Assembly (NCBI RefSeq): GCF_001540865.1
Contig: NC_033628.1
Coordinates: 12,781,267-12,845,266 of the forward strand
DNA from: Ananas comosus
Lineage: Eukaryota; Streptophyta; Magnoliopsida; Poales; Bromeliaceae
Direction of reading: 5' to 3'
DNA length: 64,000 nucleotides
Position numbers and translations under genes: made by a program. Shown here in pieces: positions 20,169 to 34,200 of the stretch. Position 1 is the stretch's first letter, and every line of letters begins with the position of its first letter. The notes below the pieces were generated by a model that saw only the letters and a list, made by a program, of their open reading frames with translations, had not been told where the DNA came from and ran no database searches.

Positions 20169-23100
20169 GTGATGTAGAGTTAACGAACATGCAGTTGAGG
20201 CCAGAGGCACTTAATGCCTTGAAGTTGCCCATTAAAGTTAAGGCAGGATTTCTCGGGTCAGTGAAGCTTAAGGTTCGTCGTACCTAACTTAATGAAGTAA
20301 CGTTGGTGGTACACTCATCAATTCTATCATCTTGTGAAATTGTGCTAGAAAGGTAGCAGCTGAACATTTTACTATTAAATGTAATATCATCGGTGATGGC
20401 CTGCATTGTTCCTCTTTCAGGTTCCCTGGAGCAGATTAGGTCAGGAGCCTGTTCTAGTTTATCTTGATCGTATTTTTGTTTTAGCTGAAACTGCAACCCA
20501 AGTCGAGGGATGTAGTGAAGATGCTATACAAGAGGCTAAGAAGATTAGAGTGAGGGTGAGTAGCTGGGATAATGTATCTCTTTCTATTTACCTTATGCTT
20601 TAAGTTTGTCGACTAACTTTTTTTTTTCTTTTTTTGGTTTGCTTTCATCAAAAAGGAATTGGAAACAAAGCTACTAGAGAGTCAGCAGCAGCTGAAATCT
20701 GAAATGGTGCGAAGAAAGATGCAACTATGATATGTTGAATTAAATTTCTATTCAAACAATATGATATTTCTGTACCTGAGTTGTTAATATATCAATTTTG
20801 ATAAATTCAAACTTCAAAGTTCAAGCAGTATGATTTTCTACATAATATATTCTAATATGAGTTGGTGAATCTATCTATTTTGATGTGGAAATTTTTTTTT
20901 TCATTGTTGAAGAGCTCATCATGGCTTGGATCATTTATTAACACAATAATCGGAAATCTGAAGCTGTCGATCACTAATATCCATATAAGATATGAAGATA
21001 CAGAGAGGTACTCTTATTTCTCCTTGTTAAAGTTGATTTTCAAGTAGATGGATACATAGTGACTTGTTTTTTGTAGCAATCTTGGCCACCCATTTGCAGC
21101 TGGTTTGACACTTGGAAAGCTTTCGGCAGTAACAGTTGATGATTTTGGAAAGGAAACATTTGCAACAGGGGGAGCTTTAGACCGAATCAGGAAGGTATAT
21201 ATTTCATTGCTTCTTTTCTTGGGTTCATTTTTTTCTCTTTTTTAGTTATGGAGTATGCTCCCCAAATTCTGGTAATTAATTTGGTCCCAGAACTTTTTAT
21301 TGATATTACATCCTTGTAAAGTTTTGCTCTCTTTGGTGGTATGATATGCATGATTTGATTTTCTTAAGTTATGCTAGTCTTTTTGCCTGGTGTAGCATTG
21401 AAAAGTTGTCTTGAAGATAAATGATTGAACCTTCGATAGCTTACTCTTAAATGTTTTGCAGTCTGTGGAACTTGTGCGTCTTGCTTTATATTTTGATTCT
21501 GATAGCAGTCCATGGACTGTGGACAAACACTGGGAGGATTTGCTTCCTTCAGAGTGGAGCCAGGTACTTGTCTCTTGGGTAAAACTTTCATCAGAACATG
21601 TATTCAAAACTGATTCAGGTTTTCTTTGTGGTGGTTTATGTAATACGTGCTTCAGATTTTTGAACTTCCAAAAGAGGATGGTACATGTTTGAGTTCTCCT
21701 TCAAAAGAACACTGTTACGAACATTGTTACATCCTACAACCAGTGACAGGCAACGGAAAGTACACAAAGTTGCGGCTAGATGAATCCAAAAATACGGGAC
21801 AGGCACTGCAGAAAGCAGCAGTTGATTTGGATGATGTTACGTTATCTTTATCCAAGGTTCTTCTCCCTTGTGCTATCCTTAATTTCTATTTCTTTGAGGA
21901 ACTTGAATTTACTAATATTGCCTTGCAAATGAAGGATGGGTACAGGGATATATTGAAGATGGCGGATAACTTTTCTGCATTTAATCAACGTCTGAAGTAT
22001 GCTCATTATCGTCCATCTGTACCAATAAAGTCCGATCCAAGAGCTTGGTGGAAGTATGCGTACAAAGTGGTAATTGATGAATTGAAGAAGGCGAGGTATG
22101 TAAATTTGTGAGATTATTCAACTTTTTTTCTCTATATTCTGTCTCTCTATGATGGGCCATTAAATTCTATCCATATTTTCTTAATGATATACTTTATACA
22201 TGATCTAGTGGGAAGCTATCATGGGAACAAGTGTTAAAACATGCAACGCTTCGTAAGAAGTACGTATCTCTATATGCATCTCTCCTGAAATCTGACGTCA
22301 ACCGTCAGGTGGTGGATGACAATAAGGAGATTGAGAATCTTGATCGTCAGCTTGATATTGAAGTTATTCTACAATGGAGGTAATGTGGAGTCCAGTACTT
22401 CAGTAAATGTACCTTTGTATGCCCTAGAGCTATGTGTAGCCAATAAGTTCATCCTCTTAGAGATGACGGTGAAGCAAAGCATATGAACATTTTCTTGTGT
22501 TTCCTTCAACCGTTCTTTGCTTGCTGAGAAGTGCATTTCCGATGCAATTTCTTAACTAGTTTGGAGGGGCAATAAACTAGACTTAAGCTAGCTTGTTATG
22601 ATTTAACATGCCTTTTTTTGCACATGTTGGCCATCTCATGGATCTTTTTTGAGGTCTATACATGAAGAAATAGATATTTCTACCTGTTTTCATGTGCACA
22701 TATTTGAGAGAAGTGCTTACATATGACACTTCCCAGCAGTGAAGATCGAAATTCCAATTAGTCCATTTTTGGCTTATACAACCATCAATTTTGTCTTACT
22801 TCTTTACCTGTTATTTTAGCCATCTTTTATATGTTTCTGAATGTTTAGAGGGACATCTGAAACTTGAAGTTTCCATATGACTCTAAGATTAGGTTTCCCA
22901 TAGTTGGTGACTGGAGCCTTTTGCTTTTTATGTGACTTTGGGCTTTTTCAGTTTGTAATTTTTATGATATCTTAGTGCCTTCTTCTTTTGCACAGGATGT
23001 TAGCACACAAGTTTGTAGAGCAGTCACTACAATCTGATGTAAATACTAACAAGCAAAATGTTAGGCGCTCTTGGTGGTCATTTGGACGGTTTATACTCTT

Positions 23101-25225
23101 CACCTTCAACTATTCAGTTGTTTATGTTTGATTGCACAAAAATTGTTTTGCTAGTTTTTGTTGAATTATGTACATTTTTAAGTTAGATTTCTTTTCCTCA
23201 GGACTGGGCCTGCCAAGGATGAAACTGACTTCAAGGGTTTCACTGAAGAAGATTGGGAACGACTTAATAAGATCATTGGCTACAAGGAAAACTCTGATGA
23301 ATACCTATTGAGTGTCCAAGATAAGGAGTTACTTCAATTTTCTTTAGAAGTACATATGAAACATAACGCATCTAAGCTCATTATTGAGGGTCAGGAGTGC
23401 CTTGCTGACTTATCCTGCGAAGGGTTTTTATGTAACATGAGAACTTATGCTGAGACCAAAATATTTGACTTGAAGTTGGGTTCGTACCGCTTGTCTTCCC
23501 CGTATGGTCTTCTTGCTGAGGTTTGATTCTTACGTGCGTACAATTGCTGTTCCATCAAAATTCCAATTTCCGAGGAATCTATAGCAAGCTTTTACACCTT
23601 TTTTTAATTGTCTTCAATTGCCAGAGTGCCACTGCTGCTGACTCTTTTGTTGGTATCTTTTCGTACAAGCCTTTCGATGCTCCAGTAGATTGGAGTTTAG
23701 CCGCTAAAGCTTCTCCATGTTATGTGACTGTAAGTTATTCTATCCTACAACAGGTTTTATAGGGGTGTTAACCTGTGTTAATGATCCTGTATTAATTCTG
23801 TGAATGTTTCAACAGTATCTGAAGGAATCGATTGATCAAATTGTTGCTTTTTTCAAAAGCAGCTCTGCTATTAGTCAAAATCTAGCTTTGGAGACTGCAG
23901 CTGCTTTGCAGGTATTTACATTATTAGATCAAGCTTTAGATTAAGGTTTTTTGTATTAATTGTTGACCAATTTCTTTGCCATCTAAAGATGACAATCGAT
24001 GGAGTCAAGCGCACTGCGCAAGAGCAAGTGACGAGGGCATTAAGGGAAAAGTCGAGGTTTGTCTAGCATGTGGTGTTGCAGCTCATTCATATGATCCTTC
24101 CTGTATTACTTTAATGTTGTTGTGTTTATCTCATCTAATTTGGTGTCGATTACAGTGTAGCTCCACGAAAATTGATGAAAGGAATTTACACACCAAAGAT
24201 CAAAACGAAACAATCTTAGCACTTTATCTCAAAATAAAAAAGCTTTCTACAACTACTTCTTGCCTTTGCCCATGCAGTGACTGTTAATTTATATGCCTTG
24301 GCTATACGATGTAACTTACGAGTTCCAAACTCTCTTAGTTCTTTTGATTTTTAATTTATTGAAACCTCGTATGTATGCACTATCCAGTGACTGTTAGCTC
24401 ACTTGTTAGGCATATGTGTTTCTATATTCGTACTTGACTATGTTAACTTGTGACTTTGCTGGAAGGTTCTTTATGCTTGTGCCTGATTTTATATATTTGG
24501 TTTGTTATTATGGCAATTACAAATAGATGAGCAACTTTTTGTAGGTTTACTCTGGACCTTGATATAGCTGCTCCCAAGATTACCATACCCACCAAATTTT
24601 GCCCAGATGATGTGCACGAAACGAGGCTTTTGCTTGACTTAGGAAATTTAATGCTCCGAACACAGGTAGGTTATTTTACAAACTGCTGCTATTTCTGCAG
24701 CAAAATGTTTGATATCTGGTTCTGATTTTCTTCATACATTCAGGATTTGTGGGACTCTGAACATTCGCAGGAGAAAGATATGTATTTGCAGTTTAATTTG
24801 GTACTGAGTGATGTATCAGCATTTCTGGTCGATGGTGATTACCATTGGAGCGAATCACATGTCCAGATGATTTCTAATCAATCACGCAATAGCTTTTTTT
24901 TACCAGTTATCGATAAGTGTGGGATTGTCGTAAAACTACAGCAGGTTGCCATCACATGCTGTTACTTTTTTCTCCCTGCACCCTATAAAGTAAGCTTGAC
25001 TCTTTCTTCCATCTTTTTCAGATTCAATTGGAAAACCCTTTCTATCCATCAACAAGGGTTGCCATACGGCTGCCTTCGCTGGGATTTCATTTCTCTCCTG
25101 CTCGCTACCACCGATTAATGCAAGTTGTAAAGGTCTTTCAGGTCGAAGATAGCACTAGTCAGGATACGGTGAACTTATGGAATCAGGCTGATTTTAAAGG
25201 ATGGTTGTCTGTTCTCACGTGGAAG
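20169..25225 (+). other. VPS13: VPS13 N-terminal (chorein) region, 17 exons
   Basis: Exons: 20169-20272, 20421-20555, 20656-20706, 20913-21007, 21077-21194, 21462-21563, 21656-21856, 21935-22095, 22209-22379, 22996-23088, 23202-23520, 23625-23729, 23816-23911, 23989-24056, 24545-24665, 24744-24944, 25022-25225. The sequence runs DVELTNMQLRPEALNALKLP, KAGFLGSVKLKVPWSRLGQ and LSITNIHIRYEDTE, the chorein hallmark in which the lipid groove opens and lipids are loaded. The 78-base intron 21857-21934 is a multiple of three and has no stop, so its retention would add 26 residues. The preceding exon with the start codon is missing. Confidence 0.9.
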
Positions 25226-28200
25226 GTTTGGTTTCGTTTATCTGTTAAAGTTATACATGATAAGGTGTTATATGCGTAGTATATGATATACCTAGGTGAC
25301 AACCGCCAGCTGCACTTGAAAATTTTCATGTCAACAGTTGTCTTCTCGGCTTTCTTTTTCTTTAAATAGGAAATGGGGTGGACACTTTTAAAATTTGGCT
25401 GTACCTATCAACTGAATGCTGTGAGAACGTTTACAATATATATGAACAAAATTGCAGTACTCTGGGTTCGACCACAGACGGAAAAGCTTTAATAATTAGC
25501 TTTCTTTTATTTGCAAAATTTGTTTGCCATGTGGTGATAGCATACACAATAAGTAGCAAGGCTTAAGCTGTTTCCTTAGGTTGTCGCTCAGTGGGGCCAT
25601 ACTGGGTGGAAATGGAAATGTTGAACTGCAATAGTTTGACACAATTTTGATTTTGGACTACTGCTTTTTGACCAGCATGGTCTTGCTATCTTGTTGTGAA
25701 TCTGCAATTTTAGATGTATGCATGTGTTTTATTTAGATCATGAATCTTGGGAGAGAAACGCAGGATAAAAAAAGTACTATACTTGTTTGTACGGGAAGCA
25801 TCAGATGACGGAATACGTCATTTGTGCATCTTGTCATAAACTGAAGTTGAATATTGAATTTCTTAGCAGTAAGCATAAATAAAGTTGAAGCAGTCCATCT
25901 GGATATTATATGGTCTATATGTGAAGTATTATCCATTTTCTTTGGTCTCTTCTCACTTTCTGAATTCAATTTTATGCCTTTGGTTAGATTATTTATCTCT
26001 ATGTTGGATTTTGTTTCCTCTTTCTGTTTTAATATAATAAAAAATAGTAGTTTCAAAGATTGTAGGCCATAAATATATGAGTCCTCCACGTCTCTATTCT
26101 TTTTTTCGAAATGTTTAATTTCTAAGTAGAGACACAGTTGCAACTTGATGGTTGGTGTGGATTGAAATATGAAATGAGAACGAGGTTCAAATGCATGAAC
26201 GTAATGCACAGGTGTAGGCAATATTTTTTCATCTAACAGGAAATGGGATAAAGGTCTAAAGTGAAACACTTAAAATTTCAGGGTGCCCAATGTCAATTTG
26301 AGGGCCAAAGTGATCGATGACTAAAAGTTTGAGGAAGTGTTTTAGTTTGTCCTTTTCAGAAAACTACAATTATGATTCGTTCTTTGAGGAGAAAACTACA
26401 ATTATGATTCGTTCTTTGAGGCATTCTTGTACAATTAATTCTTTAGGTCTAATTTTAACCAAACTCCAAAAGTGCAAATTGACAAAGAAATTAAGTTTGG
26501 ATTTGCCTCATTGAATATCATTTCGGCTTTTTTTGGGATCTAGCCAATCTTGAAACCTGAAGAGTGTACCTAAAGATCATTTGTGTTTTCTTAGTCTCAC
26601 ATGTTTGTTTAACACTTTCTCCCAGGGTGTAGGAAACAGGGAAGCTGTTTGGCAACGCAGATACCTTTATCTTGTAGGGCCATATCTATATGTACTGGAC
26701 AATCCTACATCTACAACATACAAACACTATCTCAGGTTATTTAAGTTTCTTATTTGTATTTCCCCCCCCTTTAATCTACTGTTCTGTTCTCCAAATAAAA
26801 TTATTTGAATTGTTATTCTCAAATAGGGTTACCTAATCTTGCAGTTCTTGTCGGTGCGTCAGGTTTTATCATGTAGTGATAAGTGATATCATTTTATTTT
26901 TGCTAACATCGGAGGAAAGACTATCACAGTTCTTGTGGTCAATGGAAGGTGTTTTGAATCCTTGTGCATTATTGATGTGCTCACTGTTATCATTTATCTC
27001 CCTGATTTTGCACAGTTCGGAGCTCTTATACATGTGAATATACATCTAAAGCGTGTTTCAACTTTCAAGAGTCATGTGTTTGTTGCCCTTTACAAGCCTA
27101 TTATTATGCCTTAAATTCAATTCCTCGTTGTTCTTTAATGAAATTGTGATCGGATGCAGTTTAGCGAATGTTATCATGTGAGAATCTCCATTATCAAAGT
27201 TTAAGTTACATGTTAACATAGGAGAGCCCATACTTATGTTTTGCTTGCAGACCTGTTGAAATCTTACCTTCATTATCATTTTCGGCACCGATATTATTGC
27301 ACACTGTCAGATTTTTTTGATACATAATTAATTGCAAGACTCAGGATTTGGCATTATATTTGCTGAGGCCTTAGGGTAAGAAATGGCATGCATATTATGT
27401 GGTGCTTGCTGTGAATAGTTCTCTTGTACCGAAGGGAATGTCATAACATATCCCTGTTGTGTGATTTAATGTGGTCTACTTGTATTTCTGGTGACCTAAA
27501 CTAATTGGTTCTATTGTAATATCTTTTTATGTTTTTATGCTCGTTATTCCACTTATTAGCTTCTTGAGAAATCTTGGCGACTTCTTTTCTTTTCCCCTCG
27601 CAAAATATTTTAGCATAAGAATCAGAAATGAATGGAAAACATGCTATCTGGCATTTCCTTCCAATTTATCCTGCACCAAATCTTCAAACGGCGTCTTAAA
27701 ATATCTGCCTTTTGTTTCTGTTCTTGAATCTTGATTTTTTAATGTTTTAGTTATTTTTATTGGCAGTTTGCGAGGGAAGCAAGTTCATCAAGTCCCTGCT
27801 GAACTCACAGGTGGTCTGCAAAATATCCTGGCGTTGCTTGACTCTGGACAGTATAATCCCAAGGAATGTTCAAGTTTTTTATATTTTCAACCTAAGTTGC
27901 CTTTTGGAGACTAAACAATTGGCAGTATTAGCTCCTTTTACCATTTGTTTTCTTATTAATGCAGGTACTGGAAGATGGAAGTGCATTGATTTTACTATGT
28001 GATAATGATGAAATACGGAAAACATGGTACAATCGCCTACAAGGAGCTATATATCGTGCATCGGTACTTCTCTAATAATACCTAGTAACATTTGATTTAT
28101 GTCAATTTGTTTTCTCTTTTCTTTTGTGCCACTGCTTCACAGCTATATCCATTGTTCATTCTTACATTTAATTAGTTCCTTTTTCCAAAGATTCCTTATA

Positions 28201-31200
28201 TATCTTGATGAATTTGCAATATAACACAAAAATAACGGCTTTTGTGTTAGTGAATTCATACTGATAATAGACATGGAAAATTATCATATATAGATTAATA
28301 GGCCAGCTTCTTCTGATTGCAATTTTTCTCATGTTCTAGCTTCTAAATTTGCTTCCCATCCATTTCATATTATTTTAGCAGAACTGTGAGCAAATATATT
28401 TCCCTATATATCGTTGATTCCTTACTCCTGGATCTTAGTACTGATATCCATGAGGTATTAATTTGTCATGTGGATGTTTGCTTGTTTAATTTTGCTGCTG
28501 TAGTTGTGAAATGAGTTGTTGCTGATGCAGGGATCTGCTGCTGTATCCAGTCTTTCCGAAATCTCTTCTCCAACAGATAATTCAGAGGACAAGTCCTTCA
28601 AAGAAAGAACTGTGTTGGATGTTGTCAACATGGAAAAATTGTTTTTAGTTGGTGCTCTTGATGAACTGAAAATTCGTTTTAGCTGTAGCTATCAAGTAGG
28701 TGTAAGTATTGTTAGTAACTTCTCCATGAAAACTTCGTAACTTCATCTTTGAGTTATAATCCATTGACGCTTGTTTAATTTTCTAGAGCAATCAAACCTT
28801 CAAGAAGATGCTGCTTAGCAAAGAGAGTAGTTTGTTTGAGTTTCGAGCAGTTGGTGGCCAGGTATCAAAAGTTTATTGACTAAGTCCTATTGTTTCTAGT
28901 CTTCGTTATCACTCATTTCGTTGACATAATAAAACAGGTAGAACTTTCAATGAAGGCGAGTGATATTTTTATTGGAACTATTCTTAGATCACTGGAAATT
29001 GAAGACCAATACTGCTATAATGGAACAGTCACGCCCCGATACCTGGCAAGATCATTTATTGACAGTACGGAAGCTACCACCTTGCATAACACATCATCCC
29101 CCATTACCAGTGAGCAAAATAGTTATAATGCCAATACACTAAAGAAAACTGATAGTGAAGAGAGCTTTTTTGAAGCATCGGATGATTTTTATGACCCTGC
29201 TGAAAATCCTGTTCAACACCAGAGTAGTACATCAGAGTTTTTCAGTGCTCAGGGCTCTTTGCCTCCACGGATGCTTTCCTTGAAGCCTCCTAGTTTTAGT
29301 AGAGTCCCTGGATTAATACCAGATGTGGAACATCAAAACAGAAGCTTGAAGGTGGAGACAGATGATACTTTGCATAGTTTTGTGAAAGCTCAGATTGTGA
29401 TATATGATCAGAATTCTCCCCAGTATAACAATTTAGACACCAGAGTAAGAAGTCATTTTCCAATGTATGGATGTGTTCAATTTTTTCTATCATATATTAC
29501 TGTAATGTTGATTGTTTTTATCAGGTAATTGTTACCCTTGCTACGTTGACATTCTTTTGTCATCGACCAACTATTCTTGCAATCATCGAGTTTTCCAATG
29601 CTATCAACTTTGTTGATGAGAAGGATGCTGATAAATCTATGAAGGAACCATCTGATTCTGGAACAAGTGATGGGCAAGTCGAAGAGCCCAATTCAGCAGT
29701 CACACAAAATCTGGCTATTAAAGGGCCGGCTATTAAAGGGTTGCTTGGTAAAGGGAAAAGCAGAGTAATATTTCATCTCACACTGAATATGGCTAAGGCT
29801 CAAATTTTGTTAATGATTGAGAATGGGGAGTCACTTGCCACTCTATCACAAAATAACCTTCAGACTGATATAAAGGTTTGTTGTCGTCTTCTATAGTATC
29901 ACATTTACTTTTGTCTTAATTCTTCATGCTTATTCATCTGTCTTGTGCTGTTTAAGGTGTTCCCATCTTCATTCAGTATAAAAGCTGCACTTGGAAACCT
30001 GAAAATTAGTGATGACAGTCTTCCGAGCGATCACCCATACTTTTGGGTTTGCGATATGCGGAATCCAGGTGGTAGTTCCTTCGTGGAGGTACAATTTGGA
30101 AAGTGCTATCTAGCTATCCGTTTTGCTATTAAACTAATTAGAGTGATAACTTGCTTTTTTTTTAAAAAAATTGCTATTAGACTAATTAGAGTGAGATAAC
30201 TTAATTGCTTTTTTTTTTTTTCAAAAAAATTGCTTTTCTAATTTCTTTTGATATCTGTCTTAGTGGCTTGCAGTTTGGAGTACAAACTTTGGTGTTGCTA
30301 AAATTTTCATTAGTATTGCCTGCGTTTAAACTTTAAAGGAAATTTTACAATGTGTGATTATTTTAAATACATTATTATCCAACAGTGGCAGTGTAACGAA
30401 GGAAAGAGTAATATGACCTGCAATTATGTGTACTTCAGATTGTGTGCATGCTTTTTCCGTAGAGTTATTCTGTTGGTTAGTTGATTAGATTATTATCCAA
30501 GCAAATATGGAAAGATAAGTGATATGGCCTGCACTTCTGCAGATTGATTTCAGTTCATTCAGTGTGGATGATGATGACTATTGTGGTTATGACTATGGTC
30601 TGATAGGACAGCTTTCAGAAGTACGGATTGTCTATTTGAACCGTTTCGTGGAAGAGGTAAGATTTTTATAATATTCTCTTTTCTACTAGAAGTCATGTTT
30701 TAAAAAGATATGGCCTGTTATTTTATGCAGATTGTCAGTTACTTTATGGGCCTTGTGCCTAGAAATGCAGAGAGTGTTGTCAAGCTGAAAGATCAGGTAA
30801 CTAACTCGGAGATGTGGGTTAGTAACACTGATATTGAAGGATCACCTGCTCTTAAACTGGATCTTTCTCTTAGTAGGCCAGTAATTCTTATGCCCCGGAG
30901 AACAGACAGTCTAGAGTAAGTTTACAGACTAATCACTAGTTATTTTTATATAAATATAGGGTAAGTGCGATATGGACATTGAGTGTTAATTTATGATAGA
31001 TTTCGAATTGCAGCTACTTGGAGCTTGATGTACTGCACATAACTGTAGAAAATACATTTCAATGGCTTGGTGGGAGTAAGAATGATATGAATGCTGTCCA
31101 CCTTGAAATAATGACAATCAAGGTAAATTTGATTACTGCCGTTTGCTGCTAGTTATGTGTTTTATTTTTTCATGTATTTAGATTCAAGACTAGATAGGCT

Positions 31201-34200
31201 GTGGTATTTTAGCTAAACCATTCTGTCTTAGCATTCGTTATTGGCATTCATTGCATTTATCCTACAGTAGAAAGTCTACAATATGCTTTGATTTCCCAAG
31301 GTCATGAGTTATGTTTGGATTGCACTTTATTTTGGATAATTCTTCAAGCACTAAGATTTCTTTATTATTTTATGGAAAAATTTCAAATACCACCCTTGTG
31401 GTTTCGCACTTTCTCACCTGTGGTTTAAAGTGTATCAATTTAGTGCCTTGTGGTTTCATTTTTCTCTTTTTATTATCAATTTCACTAATTTTTTTTCCTT
31501 AAATTAGTGACAAAGTTAAAACTAAAGGGTACTAAAGTGAATATTCCATAAACCTAGGTGGGTATCTGAAGGTTTTTTGTATATAATTTAACGAAATATT
31601 AATGAAGAAGCTGACGAAAAGAGTAAATGAAACCACAGAGCACTAAATTGATACACTTTAAACCACATGGTACTAAAGTGAGAAAGTGCGAAACCACAGG
31701 GATGGTGTTTGAAGTTTACCCTTATTTTATTGCTTTAGTTATTTTAGCTTTAGTTCATTTTGGAAAGATATATGAAGTATCTCTAATACTATAGCAAATT
31801 GTCTAAAACTAAGGGTTATTCACTTATTTGATATCTTTTCTGTTTTTTTTCATTTTCTAAACATGAATTCTAGGTGATTGGATGTGTTAGCGGATTGACT
31901 TCTTTTTTCTTCTTATTGTTGTTTTGCTTGTAATGCATCTGGCCAGATGCAGCACTTGTGGACGTAATAAACTTTTAGCTCTCTGGCTTCAAATCGGTTT
32001 GAACACTGATGCAGAACTAAACATTAATAGCTATGCAGAATTAAACATTAATAGCTTGCAACTAGGGTAATTGGTACCAACTTGTTGATGAGAAGAATAG
32101 ATAGGCCACAAATAGAATAGTTGAACTTCTGAGTTTATTAATTCTGAAGTCATGATGAGACACATTAATGCTGAACAAAAGCAAATAAGTAATAAATTGA
32201 CTAGCTGTGAGCCCAGAGGAATATTTTGAAGTTGTTTCTAGTGCAATTAATGTGTATGATGCTCATAAATCATTCAAAATATTGCATCAGCCCAAAAACA
32301 GCAGTATTAACACCTGGCGGCAGATCCATAGAAGAAAGAGCAGTAGTAGCAAGGAGTTGTGCAGGGAAAGATGAGGGGGATAGAGAGGGACAAAGAAAGA
32401 GAGGACGAGGAGAAGAGATGCCCAAAGCTGCCGGCGTGTTAAGTAAGAGGATAGTTTCTGTCAAAAATATTATCAGCCCCAAAAGACCCAGTTATGTAGG
32501 AAACTAGTGATTGCATGAGTATTACCCAGTTAGACCCAATAAGAAAACCCATTAATAGGAAATAAGGTAGCTGCTTAAAAACTCCAAATGAAGGTCAGCT
32601 GTAGTCTGTAGAAGGGAGCCGAACTTAATTGGCCCAACTAAGCAATAAAGCCCAACAAGGTGAACTAGCTGGGTACTAAGGTTGAACTCAATTTGGAAAA
32701 AGATCAATAAAGACATAAAACCTTGGAGAAGACCAATCTGCACGAAATTACCTGATCTTCGTCGGGCCGGGCATACATCATGGTACCAAATAAAACAAAC
32801 ATCTACAATCAAAATCAATCCGAAATTTCTAGTTGATGAGCCAAAATTAAACTAAAAGTAAAATAACTAATATGAAGAGTCAGCACTTTACAACATCAGA
32901 CACAGTAGATATTACTATTGGCCATTCTTCAATTCAAACACTCTTTTTTCTCAACCTCTACCAGTTACAAATCTGAGATGCTGGTGCTGCATGGATATAT
33001 GTGTTTTCAGACATACATCTGGAATCTGTTAGTTATTGAGTAACATAAAGGAAGCTACTGGCTGCGAGTTTTGAGTTTCTCTATAAATAACGCTTCCGCT
33101 GAATAAAGTACTTAAAGGTTGTTTTTTTTTACCACGTTATAACCCTATCTCATACAATGTAGGTTAAGGATATCAACTTGACTGTTGGCATTGGTGCTGT
33201 CTCTGGTGAGAGTATCATTCAAGATGTCAAAGGATTCTCTTTTATTGTACACCGATCACTGCGTGATTTGCTGCATCAAGTGCCGTCAATTCAGTTGTCT
33301 GTTAAGGTAAGATATGCTGTTCTTTGAAGGCATCTTGTTGGCAATGCAGCTTCATCACAATCGTTACGTTTCTCTTGGTAATATTGCCTACCAAGTTCCA
33401 GTTATTAGGCTAGTAACAATTTTGTGTTTATTTTCACCCATCGATTTCTAGCTTGAAGCCCTAAAAGCAGCTCTATCCAATCGGGAGTATGAAATTATAA
33501 CTGAATGTGCATTATCCAACTTCTCTGAGACGCCACATGTTGTGCCTACTCTGGATAAAGAAGCTGGAACTTCCACAGATGGTGTTACTGGAGTTCCATC
33601 TTCTGTTTCTTCAGATACTGCTGTCTCTGACCTTCATGTTTCAGAAACATGGATAACAACGAAGATATCTGTTGCCATAGACCTTGTTGAGCTTTCTCTG
33701 CATTCAGGGCTTACTAGAGATTCATCTCTAGCTACAGTGCAGGTACTTATTTTCTCTGATGGTTACGTTTCATGACCCGGAAATGGTCTAAACCCTTTTT
33801 CAAGCTCCAAGTTTGATGAGGAGTCCCCTTAATTTCTTTTAAGAAATATCTATGATTTTCCATTTTAAGATTTCTCTATTTCTTAGGCTGTTTCAAGTGG
33901 ATTTGAGAAAGGCAAAGCCATCAGTGAGATTCTCAAATATCCATATATTTTAATCTATTTCTGAACTCTTTGAGTTCGGAAACTATACATTCTAATTGGA
34001 TGTTATATCATGGTGTACTCCATAGGGTAAGTTGTTGAATACAACATTTGTTGCAGGCAAGTGGAGCATGGCTTCTGTACAAATCTAATACACGGGAAGA
34101 GGGGTTTCTTTTTGCAACTCTTAAAGGTTTTTCCGTCTTTGATGACCGTGAAGGAACCAAAGAACAGTTCAGGCTTGCAATAGGAAAGTCTGCCACAATC

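Noticed and set aside
25733..26269. 178-codon minus-strand frame
   Set aside because: It lies within the VPS13 intron 25226-26625, has AT-driven composition and no motif or family resemblance.
32226..32507. 93-codon frame rich in R, E and G
   Set aside because: It is in a VPS13 intron, in a purine-rich segment, with no domain; it may be part of a repeat.
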